Source of the DNA: Hyphomicrobium sp. | Lineage (GTDB): Bacteria; Pseudomonadota; Alphaproteobacteria; Rhizobiales; Hyphomicrobiaceae | Direction of reading: 5' to 3' | Assembly: GCF_003987855.1 (NCBI RefSeq) | Contig: NZ_RXIZ01000015.1 | Location: 318,778 to 382,777 of the forward strand | Length of the DNA: 64,000 bases | Program-made: the position numbers and the translations under genes | The notes under the pieces: generated by a model | Databases searched by the model: none | Told to the model about the DNA's origin: nothing | The model's input: the letters and a program-made list of their open reading frames with translations, nothing else | Shown here: in pieces, positions 35,064-42,302 of the stretch | How positions within the stretch are numbered: position 1 is the first letter of the stretch | Layout: the number at the start of each line of letters is the position of its first letter

Positions 35064-35662
35064 TGATAGATAGCCTCCGTCGGTGGCACGTCGCCAGGGA
35101 TTTCGGCGTCGATGCAGACGCCCTGGAATGCCGCCAAGCGGCGCGAGTAGTGATCGCGGACGAAGAGGGTCAGCCCGCAATGCGTGCAGGTCACCGGGTT
35201 GGTCGTGACATTTTCGATGAAGCCCTTGCAGTGCACGCATTGGACGCGGCGCATCAGCGAGCCGCGATGCTCAGTGCGGATCGACAAGTGATCGATGCCA
35301 TAATCGGCGGCGGCCTGAACGACAGAGCCGATGAGCGGCTCGGTTCCGGCTGCGTAAAGGCGGAGGCCCATAGGGGCGTCGTTGAGCACTTCACGCAAGC
35401 GGCCGATACCGGAGGAAAGGGTCGGCAGGAACTCACAAGCGGCCGGCGCGAGCTCTTTCTTTAATGTTTCCATCTCGGAAGTGCTCAGCGTATCGGCGAC
35501 GAAAACCGTCGAGCGCTTTGCAAATGGCGGCTCGGCGCGAGCGAAGAGTTCGGAGACAGCAGCGGCTCCGCCCTTGTCGCACACGATGAGATTGATCCGG
35601 GCGTTTAGGTCGGGACTAAGGCCAGGATAGACCGGCCGGCTTTTGATCGTGATAGGCGTCAT
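35060..35662 (-). CDS. dmmA: DMA monooxygenase small subunit (DmmA-like, zinc ribbon)
   Basis: This 200-aa protein starts at ATG 35662 after aggagcact, in preference to the longer track start. It has an N-terminal alpha/beta part with GLRLYAAGTEPLIGSVVQAAADYGI and a C-terminal CVHC...CTHC zinc-ribbon-like motif (RVQCVHCKGF and TCTHCGLTLF). The product matches the small subunit family named DmmA in DMA monooxygenase clusters. Its stop overlaps dmmB as ATGA, so it is made in step with the reductase. The specific biochemical role of this subunit is not clear from sequence. Confidence 0.83.
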   Translation of the reverse strand: MTPITIKSRPVYPGLSPDLNARINLIVCDKGGAAAVSELFARAEPPFAKRSTVFVADTLSTSEMETLKKELAPAACEFLPTLSSGIGRLREVLNDAPMGLRLYAAGTEPLIGSVVQAAADYGIDHLSIRTEHRGSLMRRVQCVHCKGFIENVTTNPVTCTHCGLTLFVRDHYSRRLAAFQGVCIDAEIPGDVPPTEAIYQ

Positions 35663-35719
35663 CAAGTGCTCCTCGATCCGAACGGCTCCCAACGGGGAAG
35701 CCCGCGGAAAACTCTGGAA

Positions 35720-35749
35720 GACCGGAGCGGCACGAGGGTCGCTCCGGTC
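35720..35749 (-). other. 10-bp hairpin between permease and dmmA
   Basis: gaccggagcg/cgctccggtc with a 10-base loop lies in the 97-base gap. On the minus strand it comes after the permease stop and is followed by ttccag, not a T-run. It could be a partial terminator that lowers or separates downstream expression. Confidence 0.6.
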
Positions 35750-35759
35750 CTTAGTTCGT

Positions 35760-37553
35760 TTAAGCAGGCAACTGGAAGAACCAGTTGGATGCGAGAACGA
35801 CGAGCAGGCCAGCGACGAGCACGATGTAGGGCAGCGCGCCAGCTTTCTTTTTCTTGAAATCCGCTTCGTGCAACCCGAGGTCTTCCAGCATGTGAGCAGG
35901 AAACACGCCCTTATCCTGCACGTAATGGCGGAAGCAGAAAACCGGGATGATCAACGCGGCGGTAAACAAACCGGCCCAGAGAGCCGACGGGTTCCACACC
36001 TTGGCGCCCGCGCCCATGAACACGGCGTTCACGAAAGCGAAGATCGCACCGAGCCCGAGCACCCAAGACGGAGCACGCCACGGACGCGGCACATCGGCAT
36101 TGTCGATGCGATGCAACCAACCGGAGTTGAGGTTCAAGAAGTTGAAAATGATGTAGCCGCAGTTCGAGACGGCGAGGATGAAGAAGAAGCTCGTGGCGTC
36201 GGCGCAGGCAATCGCCAGCACCGCCAGATTGATCACGAGGTCTGTCCACATCGCATGAGTGGGCGCGCCGTGTTCGTTCACGTGGCTGAGGTAGCGCGGC
36301 AGCCAGCCGTCACGAGACCCCTGGTAGAGCGTGCGTGACGATCCCGCCATTGCCGTCATGAGGCAGAGCATAAGAGCGAGGATCATCAGCATGACGAGGA
36401 GGTTCGTGACTAAAGCACTTCCGTGCCCGACCATGTTGGCCATCGCCGCAGCGACGCCCGAGCCATCGACAATCGACGGTTCCAACATGCCCTGCAAGCC
36501 CAGCACGCCTTGGAACGTGAACGGCACGAGGGTGAAGAGCACGAGGCAGAGGAGACCGGAGTAGAAAATCGCCTTGAACGTATCGGTGCCCGGATCACGG
36601 AACTCGCTCGTGTAGCAAACGGCCGTCTCGAAGCCGTAGGTCGACCAAGCCGCGATGAACATAGCACCGAGGATCAGCGTCCAGCCGGCGATATTCCAAG
36701 ATCCCATGTCGGGCGCATAAGCGGCTTTCAAAGGTTCAAGCGGCGTGAAGTTCGACCAGTTGATCTGTCCGGTCAGGATTGGAACGACGCCGACGATCAA
36801 CATCGGCACGATCACCGCCAGACCGATATACTTCTGCACGTTGGCCGTACCGAGAATACCGCGGTGCTGAATGGCAAAGGTGATCAGCATGAGGACCGCG
36901 CCAATGAAGAATGCGGCATTGAAGGAAAACGACACGGGGCCGAGCGTGCCGTGAAGCGCGGTCCAATTGCGGATTGCTGGCGTGAGCGCCGAGACTGCAT
37001 CTGTCGACAGGAGAGCCGACATCGCGTCGGCGGCCGTCTTACCTTGGTTTGCAGCCAACCATTCGGCGATACGCGGAGAGTCGGCCGGGATCGAGGAGGC
37101 ATGGGCGCTGATCCAGGCCGCGACTTGCGGGGCATCGGCAGGCGGGATCGGAGCGAGAGCGTTCAGGATGTAAGCGGCGGCGATAGAGCAGCCGAGCGAG
37201 AGCACTGGCGACCAAGCAAACCAGTTACACCACACCGAAAGTGGCGCGATCAGTTTTGAGTAGCGAACCCAAGCCGCCGCCCCATAGACCGAAGCGCCGC
37301 CCGACTTGTTCGGAAAGAGACCCGCGATCTCGGCGTAGGTGAAGGACTGAATGAAGCCCATGATCATCGAGATGAACCAGACAAGGAAGGCAACTTTGCC
37401 CGCCACGCCTGCGATGCCGCCGATCGAAAAGAGGACGAGAGCAGGGACGCCACTTGCGACCCAGAAAGCACCCTTCCAATCGATCGCCCGGACCAGTTGA
37501 CCGGACGAGGCACCAGGCCCGTCCGCAGTTATCGTTCCAATATCTGTGGCCAT
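35760..37553 (-). CDS. APC-superfamily permease, probable methylamine or related amine importer
   Basis: This 597-aa protein is an amino acid/polyamine/organocation permease with about 12-13 predicted membrane helices. ATG at 37553 follows gggagagaac. The core includes GVPALVLFSIGGIAGVAGK, FTYAEIAGLFPNKSGGASVYG and GFETAVCYTSEFRDPGTDTF. Two features are unusual: a hydrophilic insertion of about 75 residues (about 132-209) after helix 4, rich in Ala, Pro, Ser and Thr, and a C-terminal extra helix after a lysine-rich loop (FKKKKAGALPY). It is the first gene of the dmm-tmm-tdm operon. Substrate (TMA, DMA or TMAO) is inferred from context only. Confidence 0.82.
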   Translation of the reverse strand: MATDIGTITADGPGASSGQLVRAIDWKGAFWVASGVPALVLFSIGGIAGVAGKVAFLVWFISMIMGFIQSFTYAEIAGLFPNKSGGASVYGAAAWVRYSKLIAPLSVWCNWFAWSPVLSLGCSIAAAYILNALAPIPPADAPQVAAWISAHASSIPADSPRIAEWLAANQGKTAADAMSALLSTDAVSALTPAIRNWTALHGTLGPVSFSFNAAFFIGAVLMLITFAIQHRGILGTANVQKYIGLAVIVPMLIVGVVPILTGQINWSNFTPLEPLKAAYAPDMGSWNIAGWTLILGAMFIAAWSTYGFETAVCYTSEFRDPGTDTFKAIFYSGLLCLVLFTLVPFTFQGVLGLQGMLEPSIVDGSGVAAAMANMVGHGSALVTNLLVMLMILALMLCLMTAMAGSSRTLYQGSRDGWLPRYLSHVNEHGAPTHAMWTDLVINLAVLAIACADATSFFFILAVSNCGYIIFNFLNLNSGWLHRIDNADVPRPWRAPSWVLGLGAIFAFVNAVFMGAGAKVWNPSALWAGLFTAALIIPVFCFRHYVQDKGVFPAHMLEDLGLHEADFKKKKAGALPYIVLVAGLLVVLASNWFFQLPA

Positions 37554-37710
37554 GTTCTCTCCCGAAGAGCCTGTTCGGTGACAAAGATTCGAGCAACTTC
37601 CGAGCTTCAACCGCCTCTAAATTGCGAAGCGATCAAAGTCGAAAGAGCCGGCGAAGTACCGTCGGGCTCCGCCCCGGGCTTTGTGCAACCGAATGAAATT
37701 GCGCCAAAAA

Positions 37711-37725
37711 CCAATTCGGACCAGA
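37711..37725 (-). promoter_or_regulatory. Phased TCTGG/ATTGG site, minus orientation
   Basis: On the minus strand the sequence reads TCTGG-tccga-ATTGG, two related pentamers exactly 10 bp apart. The ccgaattgg part recurs in opposite orientation at 37897-37905. Confidence 0.4.
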
Positions 37726-37890
37726 TATTACCGCAGTCGCCCAACGCGGCCCATGTTAGGGAACGGTCAATTACCTTCAAGTCAAAAAAATCACCAGAAA
37801 GAAACCTGATTTGATTATTTCGCAGGCACAAAATCGCTATTTTATTGGGATCACTGAGCTTTAGCACACATCACGCATGTGCGAGACTAC

Positions 37891-37915
37891 ATTGGCCCGA
37901 ATTGGTCTAATCTGG
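37891..37915 (+). promoter_or_regulatory. Three phased ATTGG/ATTGG/TCTGG repeats
   Basis: ATTGG-cccga-ATTGG-tctaa-TCTGG gives three related pentamers starting at 37891, 37901 and 37911, a 10-bp helical period. This is 53-77 bases before the start of the plus-strand unit. It is a candidate binding site for the FadR-type regulator or another factor. Confidence 0.4.
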
Positions 37916-37967
37916 TTGCTTCTTGGTTCGAAACGCGCAATTTTGATTTCGGGAATGGAGTCGGCGA

Positions 37968-38774
37968 ATGAATTCGGAAAATTGCGCGCTATTCGAATTC
38001 GCTGACAAAACAGCGGATTGGACCAAATCAACTCTTTGCGGCTTCGAACATTTAGCCGGCCTTAGATTCTCTGATGCGGCACGTCGTTGGCTGGCCGCAG
38101 AAAACATTCTGATCCGCACGACGGCGTTCGATCCTGTTGGCGCCGCCAGCAAGTCGAACGCTGCCGCAGCATGCTTGCTGCTGGGACACTATCAAGCGGC
38201 TATGCGATTTTTCGATGCGGCCGAGGACGAGTGGCGGCGCACGACTGATGCGCTCGCGACACTCGATGTGCCTATGGCTGGCGCAAGTTCCTCGTTTCAT
38301 TTTCATCTGGCAGCGACAGTTCCCGGTCCGTTGATCGCCGCTCGACGAGAGCGATACGTCCAGCTCGCCGAAACGGCCCTCGCCATCGTTAGGTTCAACC
38401 GGCTTTTTATAACGGGCCATCTGGAAACATCACGCTCTCTTCCGGATAGCGCGCGCGGTCTGACGCTGTTGCTCTCCGATGCCTTCGGGCCGGCTTCACC
38501 CGAAGTGCGCCTGCTCTCCGCGTCGGCGGCGGTGAATGATCTATCGGTGATCGGTGAGATCTATGCCGCCAAAATTGCCGATATCGCAGGTCGTCCCGCC
38601 ACTCTGCTTACGGCCTTATCGCCGGAGTGTGAGCAGTTGGAGCGCGCCACCTTGATGACAGCGCTCCTCGCCGTACCCATCTTCGCACGGCCGCACCAAT
38701 CGGCGGATGCCGCCTCCAACCGCATTTCACATCACGAGACGAGCCAGAACGATGTCCGACACGTACGACTTTGA
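37968..38774 (+). CDS. Uncharacterised helical protein beside the methylamine regulator
   Basis: This 268-aa protein is not a family I recognise. It has no signal peptide or membrane helix. Helix-rich segments such as DAARRWLAAENILIRTTAF, SNAAAACLLLGHYQAAMRFFDAAEDEW and RERYVQLAETALAIVRFNRLF suggest a TPR-like or all-alpha fold. ggag lies 9 bases before the ATG. Its last 23 bases overlap the start of the FadR-type regulator, so both are co-expressed. It is divergent from the TMA operon, so a role in sensing or regulation of methylamine use is possible but unproven. Confidence 0.7.
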   Translation: MNSENCALFEFADKTADWTKSTLCGFEHLAGLRFSDAARRWLAAENILIRTTAFDPVGAASKSNAAAACLLLGHYQAAMRFFDAAEDEWRRTTDALATLDVPMAGASSSFHFHLAATVPGPLIAARRERYVQLAETALAIVRFNRLFITGHLETSRSLPDSARGLTLLLSDAFGPASPEVRLLSASAAVNDLSVIGEIYAAKIADIAGRPATLLTALSPECEQLERATLMTALLAVPIFARPHQSADAASNRISHHETSQNDVRHVRL

Positions 38775-39522
38775 AGCCCCGCCTTGGATTGACGACGTTT
38801 CCCGCCATCCCATGGTGACGTCACGGGTGAAGGAAATTGCGACGAGTCTTTTCTCGCGTGTGGCATCAGGAGAGTTTCCGTTTGGCACGCGCATTCCCGC
38901 TGAGCGGGAGCTGGCGGAGACATTCGGAGACAGCCGCGCCTCCATCCGACAGGCGCTCGAGTTCCTTTCAGTCTACGGAATCGTCTCTCGCCGGCCTGGC
39001 AGCGGCACTTTCGTATCCTACCGGAAGAAGGCGCGATCATCGGCGCCCGGGGCGCAGCAGTCGGCGGCCTTTTTAAGTGGAGATCAACTTGCTGAAACCG
39101 CGTCGCCGTTTGCGATGAACATAGCCGGTTCGATCCTGGCGCCCGAGATGACGCGACTAGCTACGATCTACATGTCGACGCGCGATATCAGCGATCTTCA
39201 CGCGCAGCTCGTTCGCATCGAAGCGATCGTGACCGAGTCGGATGTATTCGCCGAGCTTGAAGAAGAGTTCATGATGACGATCGCGCGTGGTACACACAAT
39301 TCGCTCATTGCCGCGATGTATGGAATTCTGCACGGGGTTCGAACTCATCCCCAGTGGGCAGCAGCGCGGCGTCAGGCACTGACACCGGCGAAGATCAAGA
39401 GCATTCAGCTGCTGTTTCGCTCGCTTTACGATACCATCGAGAGGCGAAACGTGGAGACCGCCGTCGAGATTATAAAACTCTACATGGCGAATGCCCATGA
39501 AGAGATGATCTACGAATCCTGA
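38752..39522 (+). CDS. GntR/FadR-family transcriptional regulator
   Basis: This 256-aa regulator starts at ATG 38752 (MSDTYDFEAPPWIDDVS), inside the end of the previous gene; the earlier track start has less support. The winged helix-turn-helix is GEFPFGTRIPAERELAETFGDSRASIRQALEFLSVYGIVSRRPGSGTFV. The C-terminal domain is FCD-like, but the usual metal motif D-x3-H appears as ELEEEFMMTIARGTHN, so the first metal His is replaced by Met. It likely binds an organic ligand without metal. It is the best candidate regulator of the divergent dmm-tmm-tdm operon. Confidence 0.9.
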   Translation: MSDTYDFEAPPWIDDVSRHPMVTSRVKEIATSLFSRVASGEFPFGTRIPAERELAETFGDSRASIRQALEFLSVYGIVSRRPGSGTFVSYRKKARSSAPGAQQSAAFLSGDQLAETASPFAMNIAGSILAPEMTRLATIYMSTRDISDLHAQLVRIEAIVTESDVFAELEEEFMMTIARGTHNSLIAAMYGILHGVRTHPQWAAARRQALTPAKIKSIQLLFRSLYDTIERRNVETAVEIIKLYMANAHEEMIYES

Positions 39523-40820
39523 GCCGTCAGCCGCTCGACAGGCTCTGCGGAGGCAGCAAGATGTTCGCGCTGGTCCCACATCAAATTCAGAGAGCGTAGG
39601 TGCTTGATGAGAATGGCCCGGTGTTTGCTCCACCAATCGGCGATCGAACCGAACTCTTGGATACGCGCGCGCCCGTTCACGATGGCGACGACGGGCCAAT
39701 CGCCGACAAGGGCGTTATCAATGCCGAAGAGTTCCTTCCCCCACCACCGCGCTTCCCCGAACGCATGCGGCCCGACACCGCCGACCTTCATGGCCGCAAG
39801 AACGGAGAAGGGCTCGAACGTACGCGCGCGCTGAACGGCTGATTTCCAAAGCTCGAGCGTCGACGCGTATTCCCATGACACCGCGCTCCACGTCCCTGGA
39901 AAGCGCCGGCAGAACTCGTCGTAGAAGGCATGAGGATCTTCGAAGTTGATATGCCCCTCGTTGAGGCGCGGGTCGTCGAAATCGGGAAATTGGAAGACGA
40001 AGCCTTCCATGAATTCCGGGCTCGTGCGCCGGATCAGTTCTGGATAGTTGTCGCAAGTGCACGACAGAAGCCGGCCCTTATAGCCTCGCTTGAACGCTTC
40101 GATAGTCAACGCGTGCACGAACGGTTCATACGCCGTGTCCCAGCAGAGCACATCTGGATTTCCAGCCATCATTTCATCGACGATAGGGCCGAAATCGGTT
40201 GTCTCCGGTTCGAATAGTCGCTCAGCTAAAAGTTCGATGCCTGCTGCCTCGAAGGCCGCTCTGTAGGTCGCAATCGACGGCAAGCCGAGGAGGTCGCGTT
40301 GCGCGCAAAGAGCGGCCGTCTTGATGCTGGGATCGGAGCGCTTAAGCCACTCGACGCCCGTTACGTTATAGATCGGGTGCACTTCACTGGGCGCGACAAG
40401 CGTTGGCGAGTCCGGTGAGAGATCGCTCGGAAGCAGTGTCGCGGCGAGCATGCGGTGCTGTTTGAAAATTCTTCGCACATCACTCGTGATATCGTTGCCG
40501 CCGATCATGAGGACGAGCTTCACGCCCGCATCGACGATCAGAGACTTCGCACCTTGCAACGCCCGCTCCGGCTCATACATGGTGTCATACTGGACGAGTT
40601 CGAGCATGTACCGTCGCCCGCCGACCTTCAGGCCGCCGCTCGCGTTGATGCGCTCTATCCAGATAAGGCTGCCATTCAGCCCAGGCACGGCCCAAGCTTT
40701 GAGAGGACCGGTGAGAGGTGCGAGAAAACCAATTTTCAGTACGGTCGAAGAGCCGAGCCCGAAATCTCGCATCGCCACTGAAAGAGCCGACTGAACCGCA
40801 CTTTTTGGTCTAACGGCCAT
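39510..40820 (-). CDS. Substrate-binding-like protein (AmiC/UrtA type) without signal peptide
   Basis: This 436-aa protein has the type I periplasmic-binding fold of amide/urea/branched-chain amino acid binding proteins: VLKIGFLAPLTGPLKAWAVPGLNGSLIWIERINASGGLKVGG, then VKLVLMIGGNDITSDVRRIF and PDVLCWDTAYEPFVHALTIEAF. No signal sequence is present from any start (40820 or the inner 40772), and no permease or ATPase gene is near. It may thus be a cytosolic ligand sensor like AmiC. Its stop overlaps that of the FadR-type gene by 13 bases, convergent. The ligand is unknown; an amide or methylated amine is a reasonable guess. Confidence 0.78.
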   Translation of the reverse strand: MAVRPKSAVQSALSVAMRDFGLGSSTVLKIGFLAPLTGPLKAWAVPGLNGSLIWIERINASGGLKVGGRRYMLELVQYDTMYEPERALQGAKSLIVDAGVKLVLMIGGNDITSDVRRIFKQHRMLAATLLPSDLSPDSPTLVAPSEVHPIYNVTGVEWLKRSDPSIKTAALCAQRDLLGLPSIATYRAAFEAAGIELLAERLFEPETTDFGPIVDEMMAGNPDVLCWDTAYEPFVHALTIEAFKRGYKGRLLSCTCDNYPELIRRTSPEFMEGFVFQFPDFDDPRLNEGHINFEDPHAFYDEFCRRFPGTWSAVSWEYASTLELWKSAVQRARTFEPFSVLAAMKVGGVGPHAFGEARWWGKELFGIDNALVGDWPVVAIVNGRARIQEFGSIADWWSKHRAILIKHLRSLNLMWDQREHLAASAEPVERLTAQDS

Positions 40821-40998
40821 GGCCTCGTCTAACCGGACTTTAAAATTGCGTCCGCGCCTGACTGAACATCGGAGCACCTACGCGCGGTTGGAAGTCGCGA
40901 CGGTTTACTGGCACGAAACAGCGATACGCTAGATCGCGGGGAGCGTCTTGTCGATAGGTGCAAGAGCGACCAAGAGCGTCAAGCGCCTAAAAACGCTC

Positions 40999-42039
40999 TT
41001 AGCGCGTTGCTCCGGTCGTGGCGATCGATGAGGTCTCCAGAGGCGCAGATAACGGCGCAGAATGCCCCGCTGCAACCTCCACTTCAGAACCGCGAACGCG
41101 CGTCAGGAACCGGTCGAGACTAGGGCCCCAAATATCCCAACCCTGCCGATCATCGGCAACCGTGTGGCCATCGTTTCCGTATGCCGGGAGAATGTGCTCC
41201 TCAACATTGGCGCCACCAGCACTCCAGGCGACGGCGAGTTTCTGCGCGAGCGTGGGTCCGAAATAACTGTCGTTTTGAGCGTAGAACCAAATCGTTGGCT
41301 CACGAGCCTTGTCGCCGTAACGACGCGCCGCCTTCAAAAGATCGGCCTCACCGCAAATTGCATTCGCCTGGCCATAAGCGTGGCCACCGCGGCCGCCGGC
41401 GAAATTCACAATGGCCTGCACCTGCGGAAGATTGCGTGCTGCGACGGCAAGGGATGCCCACCCCCCGGTCGAGATTCCCGCCACGATCGCCCCCTTGGAG
41501 GCGATGAACGGCTGAGCGGTCATGTAGTTGACGGTTGCAGTGATGTCGTCGGCGGCGATATTGCCGGAATCGTAGTGATCCGGATTGGCGCATGTGCCGA
41601 TCGCTTCCGAGAGTGTTCCGCCTGTCGCGCCATGCCCACGCCGTTGTGGCAGCACCACGGCGTAGCCGCGTTCTACGAACCACCGAGACAGCCAGTAGTA
41701 GACGGGCATCGACACCGCCAGTCGCGTCGATTCATCCGTCCCATGGTTGATCACGACCAGCGGAAATTTCTTGTTTGGCTCGCGAGGATCGGCATCGGGC
41801 CTGAAAACTGTCGCGCGTAAAAACCGTCCAGGTTCCCCACTCGGGAGGATCCAGAGTTGTTCGCGCATACGCGGACCTTCTGGCCCGAAACCGCCATACG
41901 GCGCGTCGGCAGCCCGCACATTCGACGAGAGTGAGATAAACGCTGCGAAGGCAGCAACCAGAGCGAAGCCAAACTTGCCCGAGTGTCGTGTGCCCGCCAT
42001 GCCGATGCGAGACACGAACATTCCCCTTAAGAAAACCAT
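40999..42039 (-). CDS. Secreted alpha/beta-hydrolase (dienelactone hydrolase-like)
   Basis: This 346-aa protein is best started at ATG 42039 (gggga block 8 bases upstream); a later ATG at 42000 is also possible. A signal peptide ends near SLSSNVRAADA. The hydrolase core has VVINHGTDES, an oxyanion region, nucleophile motif GISTGGWAS, an acid-containing WFYAQNDSYFGP, and a histidine in AYGNDGHTVADD. The substrate is unknown. It stands alone. Confidence 0.82.
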   Translation of the reverse strand: MVFLRGMFVSRIGMAGTRHSGKFGFALVAAFAAFISLSSNVRAADAPYGGFGPEGPRMREQLWILPSGEPGRFLRATVFRPDADPREPNKKFPLVVINHGTDESTRLAVSMPVYYWLSRWFVERGYAVVLPQRRGHGATGGTLSEAIGTCANPDHYDSGNIAADDITATVNYMTAQPFIASKGAIVAGISTGGWASLAVAARNLPQVQAIVNFAGGRGGHAYGQANAICGEADLLKAARRYGDKAREPTIWFYAQNDSYFGPTLAQKLAVAWSAGGANVEEHILPAYGNDGHTVADDRQGWDIWGPSLDRFLTRVRGSEVEVAAGHSAPLSAPLETSSIATTGATR

Positions 42040-42242
42040 CCAAAGTTCCCCGTGCCGCGTAATTTCGCGTCGCAGCATTGGAAGGCCCTACAAGGCGCAC
42101 GTCAAGTGCCTGACGATCGATCTCCCCGATTACGCTGATGCATTGAGAATGCACGGAAATCCGACCGAGGACGTGGGAGGCACGCTGATGAAATGTCTTG
42201 GAATTTCCGTATTTGGTAACACCGCGTGCAAGACGCCCGGTA

Positions 42243-42275
42243 GAAAAAATTGCGCCGGAGCGTGACGCTCCGGCG
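42243..42275 (-). terminator. Terminator after the Trp/Arg/Tyr repeat gene
   Basis: On the minus strand a 10-bp perfect stem cgccggagcg/cgctccggcg with a 3-base loop is followed by caattttttc. It is 28 bases past the stop. Confidence 0.88.
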
Positions 42276-42302
42276 ACACTTACGTGACGGGCTCAGCCGT
42301 GA

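Larger units (their letters stand above)
37554..37967. other. Divergent promoter region of the methylamine operon
   Basis: This 414-base stretch, AT-rich for this window, separates the minus-strand methylamine operon from the plus-strand helical protein and FadR-type regulator. No credible gene is seen. It holds two candidate binding sites, listed separately, and must carry both promoters. Confidence 0.75.

Noticed and set aside
40981-40998. Terminator after the secreted hydrolase gene
   Set aside because: Only a 4-5 bp stem with a T5 run partly overlapping the gene end can be drawn; too weak to list.
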